The notes: a model not told the origin generated them from the letters alone. A stretch of DNA of 64,000 nucleotides from JAJTHB01 sp033763775 (GCA_033763775.1 JANRJW010000010.1:1-64000), one strand, 5' to 3'. Counted from the stretch's first letter, positions 50,044 through 58,596 are shown. Numbers and translations are program-made.

Positions 50044-51176
50044 TCCTTCAAATCATCCCAGAATTCTTTGACTTTGGCAAAGAAACCCTCGGATTCCGGG
50101 CTGGTGTGGCCGCCGGATTTTTCAAATTCCTTCAGCAGGTCTTTCTGCTTTTTGCTGAGCTTCACCGGCGTTTCCACCTGCGTATGGATATACATATCGC
50201 CGCGATGGCCGCTGCGTAGCACGCTCATGCCTTTACCGCGCAGACGCATCTGATGGCCAGACTGCGTGCCCTCGGGAATGCTCACCTTCACCCGCGTGCC
50301 GTCAATGGTCGGCGCTTCGATGGAGCCGCCGAGTGCCGCGGTGGTCATGGGGATGGGAATCTGGCAATGGATATCCGCCCCGTCGCGTTTGAAAATGGGG
50401 TGTTCGGCCACCGAAACAAAAATATAAAGATCGCCCGCCGGCCCGCCGCGAGCGCCAACCTCGCCTTCGTTTGAAAGGCGGATGCGCGTGCCTTCTTCCA
50501 CGCCGGCGGGAATATTCACCGAAAGCGTTTTTTCTTTGCGCACGCGGCCACTGCCAGCACAGCTTTTGCATGGATTTTTGATGACCTTGCCCATGCCCTG
50601 GCAGCTGGTGCAGGTGCGCTCCATGGTGAAAAAGCCCTGGCTCATGCGGATGCGGCCGGAGCCGCTGCACGTGCCGCAGCTCACCGGCGCGCTGCCTTTT
50701 TCGCCGCCGCTACCGCTGCAGGATTCGCAGGCCACCGCTGTGGCAACCTTGATGGTTTCCTGTTTTCCCTTGAACGCATCTTCGAGCGAAATGGAAAGAT
50801 TATAGCGCAGATCGGCGCCGCGCGCCGGGCCGGAAGGCTGGCGCTGCCTTGCCCCACCGCCCATGCCAAATAAATCTTCAAAAATATCGGCAAAACCGGA
50901 AGCAGAAAAATCAAACCCACCCGCACCGCCGCCAGCGCCGCCCATGCCCCCTTGCGTGAAGGCATCATGGCCATAGCGATCATAAGCAGCACGTTTCTGT
51001 TCGTCGGAGAGAATGTCGTAGGCGTGCGAAATCTCTTTGAATTTTTCCTCGGCTTTTTTATCGCCCGGATTTTTATCCGGATGATGCTGCATGGCGAGCT
51101 TGCGATACGCCTTCTTCAGCTCATCCGCTGAGGCAGTCTTGGAAACACCGAGTATCTCGTAAAAATCTTTGGCCAT
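50040..51176 (-). CDS. dnaJ: Chaperone protein DnaJ
   Basis: The 378-residue co-chaperone stimulates DnaK ATPase and delivers substrates. It begins MAKDFYEILGVSKTAS and has the HPD motif (QHHPDKNPGD), a Gly/Phe-rich linker (GGMGGAGGGAGGFDF), four zinc repeats (CESCSGSG, CGTCSGSG, CTSCQGMG, CKSCAGSG) and the C-terminal substrate domain. The ATG at 51176 starts at the J domain; the frame is open nine codons further. It is downstream of dnaK on the same strand, with a palindromic element between them, and coupled to sugE. Confidence 0.96.
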   Translation of the reverse strand: MAKDFYEILGVSKTASADELKKAYRKLAMQHHPDKNPGDKKAEEKFKEISHAYDILSDEQKRAAYDRYGHDAFTQGGMGGAGGGAGGFDFSASGFADIFEDLFGMGGGARQRQPSGPARGADLRYNLSISLEDAFKGKQETIKVATAVACESCSGSGGEKGSAPVSCGTCSGSGRIRMSQGFFTMERTCTSCQGMGKVIKNPCKSCAGSGRVRKEKTLSVNIPAGVEEGTRIRLSNEGEVGARGGPAGDLYIFVSVAEHPIFKRDGADIHCQIPIPMTTAALGGSIEAPTIDGTRVKVSIPEGTQSGHQMRLRGKGMSVLRSGHRGDMYIHTQVETPVKLSKKQKDLLKEFEKSGGHTSPESEGFFAKVKEFWDDLKE

Positions 51177-51184
51177 AGGTTCCC

Positions 51185-51256
51185 TGTCATCCTGAGCGAG
51201 CATCGCGAGCCGAAGGATCTTTTTCGTAAGATCCCTCGACTGCGCTCGGGATGACT
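51185..51256. repeat. Dispersed palindromic element (copy 3)
   Basis: The unit opens GTCATCCTGAGCG and closes CGCTCGGGATGAC, with an inner GGATCTTTTTCGTAAGATCC hairpin. Outer ends match copy 1. It fills the dnaK-dnaJ gap and could lower downstream expression or stabilise dnaK mRNA. Confidence 0.8.
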
Positions 51257-51260
51257 ATCA

Positions 51261-53186
51261 TTATCCCTGCTTCTTCTTGTTCTCATCCACCTCTTCGTAA
51301 GACGCATCCACGACATTGTCATTGGTGCTGCCTGCGCCTGCATCAGGCGAGCCGCCCGAGCTTTGCGCTTTGGCCTGCTCGGCTTTGTAGATCGCTTCGC
51401 CCATTTTCATCGAGGACTGGGTGAGCGCCTGCGTGCGTTCCTCGATTTTCGCGGTATCGTCGGAGCCAAGCACTTCTTTCAGGCTGGCAATGTCTTTTTC
51501 GATCGCTTCTTTATCCGCGGCCGGAATTTTATCGCCATGCTCCTTCAGGTTTTTCTCAGCGGAATGAATCAGGCTTTCGGCCTGGTTTTTCGCTTCCACC
51601 TGCGCGCGGCGTTTTTTATCCGCCTCGGCATTAGCCTCAGCTTCCTTCACCATTTTTTCAATATCGGCATCCGAGAGCCCGCCCGAAGCTTGAATACGGA
51701 TCTGTTGCTCTTTGCCGGTTGCTTTATCTTTGGCCGAGACATTCACAATGCCGTTCGCGTCGATATCGAACGTCACCTCAATCTGCGGCATACCGCGTGG
51801 GGCAGGGGGGATGCCCACGAGGTCAAACTGGCCAAGCAGCTTGTTGTCCGCTGCCATTTCACGCTCACCTTGGAACACACGGATGGTCACTGCCGTCTGG
51901 TTATCATCAGCGGTGGAGAACACCTGCGATTTTTTGGTAGGAATCGTGGTGTTGCGATCGATCAGGCGGGTGAATACGCCGCCGAGTGTCTCAATACCGA
52001 GCGACAGCGGAGTGACGTCAAGCAGCAGCACATCCTTTACATCACCCTTGAGGACCGCGCCCTGAATGGCCGCGCCCATCGCCACCACCTCATCAGGGTT
52101 CACGCCTTTATGCGGCTCTTTGCCGAAGAATTCTTTCACCTTCTCGATCACTTTCGGCATGCGCGTCATACCGCCCACCAGAATCACTTCATCGATATCC
52201 GACGCTTTGAGGCCGGCGTCTTTGAGCGCAGCAGCACAAGGCGCGATGGTTTTGGCAATCAGGTCATCCACCAGCGATTCCAGCTTGGCGCGGGTGAGCT
52301 TGATGTTCATGTGTTTAGGGCCGGAAGCGTCCGCCGTGATAAATGGCAGGTTCACGTCGGTCTGCAGGCTGCTCGATAGCTCGATTTTTGCTTTTTCAGC
52401 AGCTTCTTTCAGGCGCTGCAGCGCGAGCTTATCGCTGCGCAGATCAATGCCCTGGTCGCGTTTGAATTCATCCGCAAGGAAATCAATGATGCGCATATCG
52501 AAATCTTCACCGCCAAGGAACGTATCGCCGTTGGTGGCTTTCACTTCAAACACGCCGTCGTCAATTTCCAGAATCGACACGTCGAACGTGCCGCCGCCAA
52601 GGTCATAGACAGCCACCGTCGAGCCTTTTTTCTTATCCTTATCGAGACCGTAAGCCAGTGCGGCAGCGGTCGGCTCGTTGATGATGCGAAGCACTTCCAG
52701 CCCGGCAATGCGGCCGGCATCTTTGGTGGCCTGACGCTGCGCGTCGTTGAAATAGGCAGGCACGGTGATCACCGCCTGCGAGACTTTTTCACCGAGATAG
52801 GCTTCGGCGACTTCTTTCATCTTGGTAAGGATGAACGCCGAAATTTGTGATGGCGAATATTTCTCGCCGCGCACTTCCACCCATGCGTCTTTATTATCAG
52901 CCTGCACGATTTTGTATGGAACCAAGCCCATATCTTTTTTCACCATCGGATCTGAGAAATTGCGGCCGATGAGGCGCTTGATCGCAAAGAGGGTGTTTTC
53001 CGGGTTGGTCACGGCCTGACGCTTCGCCGAATCGCCCACCAGCCGCTCGCCGGACTCGGTCATCGCCACGATGGACGGCACCACGTTGCGCCCTTCCGGC
53101 GAGTGGATGACCTTCACCTGCGAACCTTCCATAATGGCCACGCACGAGTTGGTGGTGCCAAGGTCGATACCAATAATTTTACTCAT
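51261..53186 (-). CDS. dnaK: Chaperone protein DnaK (Hsp70)
   Basis: The 641-residue ATPase starts MSKIIGIDLGTTNSCVA and shows NEPTAAALAYG, VYDLGGGTFDVSIL, the VGGMTRMPKV block and a substrate-binding domain with TPLSLGIETLGG. It ends with a charged EEVDENKKKQG tail. It refolds proteins with DnaJ and GrpE. AAGGAG lies eight bases before the ATG, which supports this start over the longer frame. A heat-shock-type promoter lies about 80 bases upstream. Confidence 0.98.
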   Translation of the reverse strand: MSKIIGIDLGTTNSCVAIMEGSQVKVIHSPEGRNVVPSIVAMTESGERLVGDSAKRQAVTNPENTLFAIKRLIGRNFSDPMVKKDMGLVPYKIVQADNKDAWVEVRGEKYSPSQISAFILTKMKEVAEAYLGEKVSQAVITVPAYFNDAQRQATKDAGRIAGLEVLRIINEPTAAALAYGLDKDKKKGSTVAVYDLGGGTFDVSILEIDDGVFEVKATNGDTFLGGEDFDMRIIDFLADEFKRDQGIDLRSDKLALQRLKEAAEKAKIELSSSLQTDVNLPFITADASGPKHMNIKLTRAKLESLVDDLIAKTIAPCAAALKDAGLKASDIDEVILVGGMTRMPKVIEKVKEFFGKEPHKGVNPDEVVAMGAAIQGAVLKGDVKDVLLLDVTPLSLGIETLGGVFTRLIDRNTTIPTKKSQVFSTADDNQTAVTIRVFQGEREMAADNKLLGQFDLVGIPPAPRGMPQIEVTFDIDANGIVNVSAKDKATGKEQQIRIQASGGLSDADIEKMVKEAEANAEADKKRRAQVEAKNQAESLIHSAEKNLKEHGDKIPAADKEAIEKDIASLKEVLGSDDTAKIEERTQALTQSSMKMGEAIYKAEQAKAQSSGGSPDAGAGSTNDNVVDASYEEVDENKKKQG

Positions 53187-53267
53187 AATCATTCTCCTTT
53201 TAGTGTCAGCCATCCTGCTGCCGGAAACATCCGGCTTTTAAGGATGCAATGTTGATTGATGAAGGTG

Positions 53268-53295
53268 ATATAAGTGAGTTTTTGGCGATGACAAG
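53268..53295 (-). promoter_or_regulatory. RpoH (sigma-32) type promoter of dnaK
   Basis: On the minus strand CTTGTC is followed by 15 bases and CTTATAT, matching the CTTG..CYTATNT consensus of alphaproteobacterial heat-shock promoters. It lies 82 bases before the dnaK start codon. Confidence 0.6.
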
Positions 53296-53358
53296 GGACG
53301 AGCAAAAAAAAACCATAGAAATTAAAAGTTAACATAAACGAATAAAAAGATTAAAAAA

Positions 53359-53373
53359 TTAACTATTATTTAA
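53359..53373 (+). promoter_or_regulatory. Candidate CtrA-binding site
   Basis: TTAACTATTATTTAA fits the TTAA-N7-TTAA consensus of the cell-cycle regulator CtrA exactly. A related TTAA-N6-TTAA follows at 53377. The site lies 48 bases before the small orphan gene. The AT-rich surroundings make a chance match possible. Confidence 0.45.
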
Positions 53374-53420
53374 ACATTAATCTTTATTAACGCGCGCTCT
53401 AACTACCAACGAGGGGAACC

Positions 53421-53714
53421 ATGAAGCAGAATATCGTGACAATAAAAATCGTGGAAGCCGCGCGCGGCCTGCTTAAGGCGAATGGCTATTATGTTGATAA
53501 GCTCTGGCATGTGCAGGATGTGCGGTTCATCTGTGAGCAGTATCATCTGCCGGAACTCACCGACGAGGAGGCGATGGAGGTGTTTGCCATTGCGGGCGAT
53601 CAGTTTGATGGCGAGGCGGGGCTTTCCTGGCCGCAGCTGGAAAAAGCACTTTTTACCTTTATTCGCCGCAAGGCCACCATCCAGCAGCTTTGCGACAACG
53701 ACCTTGCGCAATAA
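53421..53714 (+). CDS. Small hypothetical protein under a possible CtrA site
   Basis: The 97-residue soluble, mostly helical protein has no signal or membrane segment. Its sequence includes AARGLLKANGYYVDKLWHVQD and ICEQYHLPELTDEEAMEVFAIA, with an acidic middle and a basic end (FIRRKATIQQLCDND). I do not recognise a family. GAGGGGA lies before the ATG, a good ribosome-binding site. It stands alone between dnaK (divergent) and rpmE (convergent). The upstream CtrA-like site suggests cell-cycle dependent expression, which is inference. Confidence 0.75.
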   Translation: MKQNIVTIKIVEAARGLLKANGYYVDKLWHVQDVRFICEQYHLPELTDEEAMEVFAIAGDQFDGEAGLSWPQLEKALFTFIRRKATIQQLCDNDLAQ

Positions 53715-53811
53715 TTGACTATGTTGGGGCCCTTCGCCCCAAACCCCGCCGCTGGCGCGCCGCCCCTAGGGCGGGTCACTCAAATCATTAAGCGATTTGA
53801 GTGCGGACAAT

Positions 53812-53841
53812 AAAAAAGGCAGGCATGTAGCCCGCCCTTTT
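53812..53841 (-). terminator. Terminator after rpmE
   Basis: On the minus strand AAAGGGCGGGC and GCCTGCCTTT pair with one mismatch around TACAT and are followed by TTT. A second hairpin CACTCAAATC / GATTTGAGTG lies next to it on the plus side and may terminate the small orphan gene. Confidence 0.75.
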
Positions 53842-53866
53842 CTTTAAAAAAGCAGTCAGCTGCTTA

Positions 53867-54151
53867 TTATTTATCTTCTTTTTTCTTTTCGGTCTTAGCA
53901 TCCGCCTTTGGGCTGGCTGCTTTACCGCTGGAAGCCGCTGCAAACGCGCCGAATTTGTTCTGGAATTTCTCCATCTGGCCGGTTTTACGCAGGCTGACAC
54001 CGCCAACCCACGCCGGGTGGGTTTTGGGATCCACATCCAGCTGCAGCACATCGCCTTCCTTGCCGTAGGTGGAGTAGGTGTCGTATTTCGTGCCATCCGT
54101 CATCTGGATGGTGATTTTGTGGTAATCCGGGTGAATGCCTTGCTTTGCCAT
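53867..54151 (-). CDS. rpmE: 50S ribosomal protein L31
   Basis: The 94-residue protein starts MAKQGIHPDYHKITIQMTDG, the usual L31 start, and has DVDPKTHPAWVGG and the GQMEKFQNKFG end of the fold. The zinc-binding cysteines of the long L31 form are absent. A charged tail of about 22 residues (KADAKTEKKKEDK) extends beyond the core. It binds the large subunit and contacts the small subunit. A GGA ribosome-binding motif lies before the ATG. Confidence 0.95.
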   Translation of the reverse strand: MAKQGIHPDYHKITIQMTDGTKYDTYSTYGKEGDVLQLDVDPKTHPAWVGGVSLRKTGQMEKFQNKFGAFAAASSGKAASPKADAKTEKKKEDK

Positions 54152-54292
54152 ATGCTTTCCTCATTGATTAGGGGGTAATCTTCTAGTCGAGCCTGCATTG
54201 TAAATCAAGCGCTTTGACGCAGTGACGGCGAAGAATCCATGATGCCGGCCAAAATAAAGTGATTATTCAGTGATTACAGAGCGATAATGTTC

Positions 54293-54347
54293 ACCCTCTA
54301 TCGAGGGGCGGCGCAAATTGTCATAAAAGCTTAACTTTCTAGAGGGT
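54293..54347. promoter_or_regulatory. Inverted repeat before the PIN-domain gene
   Basis: ACCCTCTA and TAGAGGGT are exact inverted copies 39 bases apart, flanking the probable promoter of the downstream gene. Such an arrangement could be a two-site operator. No regulator gene is adjacent. The 220 bases between rpmE and the gene hold nothing else I can name. Confidence 0.4.
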
Positions 54348-54372
54348 AAGTTGTTGTGCCATTAATAGTAAG

Positions 54373-57300
54373 ATGAGCATAGCCCAGAGAATACGCCCCA
54401 ATTATCCGCTATCAAGCGACAGCGAGATGGCGCTGATCGAAGGTGTCGCAAAATTATCAAAAAGCGATGATAACGGGCAGCGCTGGATTGTGTTTGAAGA
54501 AAATACAGCCATGGCCAGGCTGACTAATCTTTTTCAGACATTCGCCAGATGTCAAGAAGACTACATAAAACAGATTGCCAGTGAAGTTAAAGTGGCGATC
54601 CCTACATTCGCGGAGGGTAACTACCCAATCTACTTTGAACTGCTTGAAAACAAAGCCATAGAACTTGCTAAAGTAAATTTAGCCGTGGCAAAGGTTTCTG
54701 AGCATTTTCTAGGCCAGAACATTAAGCCATATCTCAAAGATAACTTCGAAGCCATACACAACTTCTACAAAAACCCACTTGGCATAGAGCAGCTGCGTGA
54801 CGAAGCATCAGCACAGATACAATCATTTCTTGTAACTAATCAGGCCTCCAAACACAGGTCAATCGACGCCAAATTCACGATTGACGACAAAACTGCAAAA
54901 CAAATTCGATCGGAAAAAAAACCTATTCCTTTCCCCGGCAAAAGTAATCGAAACGTTTCTGCTGCCGAGATTGACCAAACTATCAACGATATGATCCTCA
55001 CATATACGGATTTTTTTGAGGTTAATCGTTATCTTGATGCAATCGATTCCAACATCAATAGCAGATTCATCAATGCGCCGCGCATGAAGGTTGGCGTGTC
55101 AACCCATGCCAGCCGAGACCGAATTGCCGATGCATTGATTTTCAGCCTTGAATCAGCACGAATTTTTTATGCGCCGGATCAGCCATCCTACATGGGTGAT
55201 GAGACCCGCCAGCTTGTCAACGACGCGCTGAAAGAAATGGCGCAAGCGCAGGAAGCCTACAAGCAAATGGTGGTAGACACACGCAGAATCGGAAAAATCC
55301 AAAGAAGAGGTGAACGAACTTTATCGCGCACGCAAGAGCTACTTGAAAAAGCAAGGAGTGCCGTCGAACGAGAGGCGCGCGAAAGGCAAGAATTCCTATC
55401 AACAAAACAGCCCTATCTTCTAAGCCCCGATGCAAAGCGGTACCATCTGCAAATAAGGTCGGCGGCAGACTCAACTGCCCAGCATGCGGAGGGTTGTGCG
55501 CAGGCGCTTCAGCAGATCGATTCTATCATCGAGGGATTTGATCGCCGGGATCCGCAAGCAGAGACACTCGCAAATCTACTCTTTGCGCCATCCACATTGG
55601 CGCAATGCGCGGAGCACCTGCAGGTCAAATTAGAAAATAATCCTCATCTTGTTCAGATGAATAACGGGCTGAGTGTGCTGCGCGGGCTTTACGGTAGCGG
55701 CGAGTACATCACCGGCCAGATTGACCAGATTCTGGAGTCACCGATTGGCGCGCTGCTTATCGCCGAACATTGCAACAGTAGCGCGATTTGCAAGCGCTTC
55801 GGCGAGGCATTCATCAAGGCCATTTCGACAATCAATAAAGAAAAATTGTATCTGCATCAAACAGGATATTTCTCATTTAATGAAACAGAGCGCGCGCAAC
55901 TTGTCGTGGTTGATGAAAATATCAGAAAACATGTGGATATCCTAATCTCCGCTGAAAACGCGATTCAAGCTAACCATAAGATTATCAAGGATGCCGTGAT
56001 GAATCTCATCCGTCATCGGCAGCCATTATCCATTGATGAAAGCCAGATTCATATACCGCAACAGCTGGCATCGGATGTTCCGGAACACTGGAAACCCCAT
56101 TTGCCGGATCGATGGGTTGCAGTGAGTGGAGGGGGGCGAAGGGGTGAATTTACAATTTTTGATCGCGATCATCCCGATCTGTCGGTCACGCTTAAACCTA
56201 ACCTTAACTCGGGCGAGCTGCAAAAAGAGCTCACTAAACTGCAACAAAAAATCCTCCTACGCGATACTAACCTTCAAACGATCCAGACCATGCAGCGTGA
56301 TAATGGTTTTGTGCTGATATCCACGCCAGAAGGCCTGAGTTTGCGGCATGCAGCTTATCAACTGGGCGTGCAGCTTGGCGATGATGAAGGTGCGAATGCC
56401 CAATATCTCGAACGGCTGAAATGCGAATTTGAAATCTGTGCTGAACAACAGCGGATGCTGCAGGATTCAATCCAAAGCATGGGGATCGACATCAGCGCCA
56501 TCACTTGCGGCGAGCGCTACTGGTCGAAGAGCATGTTTGACCTCATCAGAGGGCACATCGAGCAGCATATTGAATCCGTGCCCATGAGCACCGGCATTAC
56601 TACTCTTGCACAGGACAGAACAGCCTCAGCCGAGCGCCGACCATGGCAGATTGATAATAATCAAACCATTCTGATTTTTGATAGTTCATCCCTTTTTAAT
56701 CTTGCGTATGATCGTTCAGACAAGCAGGGCGCATGGCTGGATCTTGTGCGATGCACTTCGCGTCTGCCTAATATCATCGTGGCCATTCCTTCCGAGATTG
56801 CAGACTTTGAGCTGCGTGGGCGGATACGCAGCAAGGATGGTTGGAAAGAAGTGTGTACACGTTCCAAGCGTAATCTTTTCGATGAATTGCTTGGCAGCGC
56901 TGCCCGCATCCGTCTGGATGAGCAGGGGGGTATCACCACCCTGGACGCCGGACGCGACGATACCCATATCGTGATCGTAGAAGATGATCAAACGCAGGCC
57001 ACCTTTAAGCATATTGCTGAATTACGCGAACTTCACCACAACGACCACAATTTTCATAATGCGCTGCGGGCACATCTCATCACCCATAATGATCTGGGCG
57101 ATCATGCGATTGACAGACTCATCGCTAATTCTAAGCTGGCCGTACCGATGCACGTGATTACCGATGATCTGACCCACGCCTATCAACGCATGAAAAGAAA
57201 GAACGGCGCCGGATTATCCGTTGGTTTTGCCACTACTCTTGCCTATGTGGCCGCTGAGTTTAACGCAGCACAGGGTGATCGCGCGCAGATTATTAGTACA

Positions 57301-57546
57301 AAGCTTGCCAAGCACGGAGAAGGCAAGCCTTATAATGCGCATGAGGTGGCCGAGGAGATACGAAATGCGAATGCAGAATGGAGGTTGCCACTTATATCAC
57401 AAGCCGGCGATGGATCGTCAGAAACAATAGCTGACGTCATTCAAACCGGTGCCACCACGAGAATGCAGGAAAGATTGAAATCCGGTCAGCGAAAAGCAGA
57501 ATCGGGGCTAAGGAAACAAGCGGTTGGTGGGGGCAGAGGGATTTGA
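54373..57546 (+). CDS. Large coiled-coil protein with C-terminal PIN nuclease-like domain
   Basis: The 1057-residue soluble protein has no signal or membrane segment. Residues 1-250 are mostly helical. Residues 275-345 are coiled coil rich in Arg, Lys and Glu. Residues 350-760 are mixed and unrecognised. From about 765 a PIN-like domain is visible: Asp770 in ILIFDSSSLFNLA, Glu808 in AIPSEIADFEL, Asp910 and Asp914 in DLGDHAIDRLI, and Asp931/Asp932 in VITDDLTHAYQ. These fit the four acidic positions of PIN ribonucleases. Codon use is less GC-biased than in neighbours, suggesting transfer. The stop lies inside the 3' end of tRNA-Ile on the other strand, so the C-terminal tail may be a fusion. 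Function is unknown; RNA cleavage is inferred. Confidence 0.8.
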   Translation: MSIAQRIRPNYPLSSDSEMALIEGVAKLSKSDDNGQRWIVFEENTAMARLTNLFQTFARCQEDYIKQIASEVKVAIPTFAEGNYPIYFELLENKAIELAKVNLAVAKVSEHFLGQNIKPYLKDNFEAIHNFYKNPLGIEQLRDEASAQIQSFLVTNQASKHRSIDAKFTIDDKTAKQIRSEKKPIPFPGKSNRNVSAAEIDQTINDMILTYTDFFEVNRYLDAIDSNINSRFINAPRMKVGVSTHASRDRIADALIFSLESARIFYAPDQPSYMGDETRQLVNDALKEMAQAQEAYKQMVVDTRRIGKIQRRGERTLSRTQELLEKARSAVEREARERQEFLSTKQPYLLSPDAKRYHLQIRSAADSTAQHAEGCAQALQQIDSIIEGFDRRDPQAETLANLLFAPSTLAQCAEHLQVKLENNPHLVQMNNGLSVLRGLYGSGEYITGQIDQILESPIGALLIAEHCNSSAICKRFGEAFIKAISTINKEKLYLHQTGYFSFNETERAQLVVVDENIRKHVDILISAENAIQANHKIIKDAVMNLIRHRQPLSIDESQIHIPQQLASDVPEHWKPHLPDRWVAVSGGGRRGEFTIFDRDHPDLSVTLKPNLNSGELQKELTKLQQKILLRDTNLQTIQTMQRDNGFVLISTPEGLSLRHAAYQLGVQLGDDEGANAQYLERLKCEFEICAEQQRMLQDSIQSMGIDISAITCGERYWSKSMFDLIRGHIEQHIESVPMSTGITTLAQDRTASAERRPWQIDNNQTILIFDSSSLFNLAYDRSDKQGAWLDLVRCTSRLPNIIVAIPSEIADFELRGRIRSKDGWKEVCTRSKRNLFDELLGSAARIRLDEQGGITTLDAGRDDTHIVIVEDDQTQATFKHIAELRELHHNDHNFHNALRAHLITHNDLGDHAIDRLIANSKLAVPMHVITDDLTHAYQRMKRKNGAGLSVGFATTLAYVAAEFNAAQGDRAQIISTKLAKHGEGKPYNAHEVAEEIRNANAEWRLPLISQAGDGSSETIADVIQTGATTRMQERLKSGQRKAESGLRKQAVGGGRGI

Positions 57547-57600
57547 ACCCCCGGCCAAGGCGTTATGAGCGCCCTGCTCTAACCGCTGAGCTATGCCCCC
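57525..57600 (-). tRNA. tRNA-Ile2 (CAU anticodon, lysidine-modified)
   Basis: The minus strand reads GGGGGCATAGCTCAGCGG at the 5' end, a CTCATAA anticodon loop and CTGCCCCC-A-CCA at the 3' end. The TTGG..GGTTCAA region matches tRNA-Ile(CAU) rather than elongator Met, so the C34 should be changed to lysidine by TilS. The last 22 bases of its 3' end are overlapped by the PIN-domain gene. Confidence 0.93.
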
Positions 57601-57624
57601 AGAAAATAATCCGCTATTTAATAT

Positions 57625-57680
57625 GCGGTTAGAGCACAAGACTCAAGCGCCGTATGGCTGGCCGCTGAGCTATGCCTCCC
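57625..57680. other. Rearranged pieces of tRNA-Ile
   Basis: On the minus strand GGGAGGCATAGCTCAGCGG (57662-57680) repeats the 5' end of tRNA-Ile with one extra base. At 57625-57636 GCGGTTAGAGCA, part of the tRNA D-arm, appears in the opposite orientation. Both look like scars of recombination at this tRNA. Confidence 0.6.
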
Positions 57681-57685
57681 TAAAA

Positions 57686-57713
57686 GTGGCTGGTGGCTAG
57701 TGGTTAGTGGCTG
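57686..57713 (+). repeat. Four tandem heptamers GTGGCTR
   Basis: GTGGCTG, GTGGCTA, GTGGTTA and GTGGCTG follow one another between the tRNA fragment and the DUF533 gene end. Confidence 0.8.
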
Positions 57714-57741
57714 GGGGTGCGTTTTTCAAGATAAAAGTGCT

Positions 57742-58476
57742 TTAGGCCGCCTGCTGCGCGCCCATCGCCAGCAATTGCTGCTGCAGTGCGCTGGTAAAGC
57801 CGCTATCGAGCTTCAATGCGCCGGCAAGCGCGCTCAGGAACTGCTGTTCCGCCGCACACTGGCTATCGCAGACGAGCAGGGCGGCAAGATACACCTCAGC
57901 CGCTTCTTCCGGCGTTTTCGCACCGCTGGCAATGGTTGCCGTATCGGCGGTGGAAGCCATTTCGCGCATCAATAGCATTTTTTCATCCTGCGAGAGGCCG
58001 CCTTGCTCCGTGTGGCTCAGGATTTTCTGCATTTCTGCATCATCCATCTTGCCGTCGGCCTTAGCCGCGGCGATCATCGCGCGCATGATGGCCAGTGTCA
58101 GCTCCGGGCTGTGCTGCGACGCGGCCAGCTGGGCGGAAGCAGCGGGCGCGGCAATGCCGCCTGCCAGCTGTTTCGCCTGCGCAATCAGGTCGCTGGCGGA
58201 TTGTTTCACGCTGCCCATGACATTCGGATCCCGCCCCGCCGCCTTATCCTGCTGGTAGTTGTTGTAGGCTTTGTAGGCCAGCGTGCCAAGCAGGGCGAGG
58301 CCGCCCAGCTTGGCGGCATCTTCAATCATATCCTTGCCGCCTTTTCGCATCATCGCGCCGCCCACACCGCCGGCGAGCAAGCCGGCTGCGAAGTTTTTGG
58401 TGGCCATGCCAGAGAGCATTTTGCCAACAAGGCCGTTGCTGTTGACATTGCCTAAAAGCGCTTTGGGGTCGATCAT
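57742..58476 (-). CDS. DUF533/TerB-like protein
   Basis: The 244-residue protein starts MIDPKALLGNVNSNGLVGKM, with a glycine-rich helix AAGLLAGGVGGAMMRKGG and a hydrophobic LGGLALLGTLAYKAY that is typical of DUF533. The C-terminal half is helical TerB-like (TLAIMRAMIAAAKADGKMDDAEMQKI), a fold with acidic residues that may bind metal. It probably sits at the inner membrane. CAGGAG lies six bases before the ATG, so the longer upstream frame is not used. Function is unknown; tellurite-resistance links are by fold only. Confidence 0.85.
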   Translation of the reverse strand: MIDPKALLGNVNSNGLVGKMLSGMATKNFAAGLLAGGVGGAMMRKGGKDMIEDAAKLGGLALLGTLAYKAYNNYQQDKAAGRDPNVMGSVKQSASDLIAQAKQLAGGIAAPAASAQLAASQHSPELTLAIMRAMIAAAKADGKMDDAEMQKILSHTEQGGLSQDEKMLLMREMASTADTATIASGAKTPEEAAEVYLAALLVCDSQCAAEQQFLSALAGALKLDSGFTSALQQQLLAMGAQQAA

Positions 58477-58596
58477 AGATTCTCCTGTGGTTAAATATGA
58501 AAAACGATATAGTGCAGCCTTGCTTATTTTCCAGCCCCCGCGCGCTGATAATATCGCAAGCCCGTTTACAATATTTTCAAAGGCTGCTAGCAAGTC

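Noticed and set aside
51363..52379. 338-codon plus-strand frame
   Set aside because: It is antisense to dnaK; long antisense frames opposite dnaK are a known codon-bias artefact.
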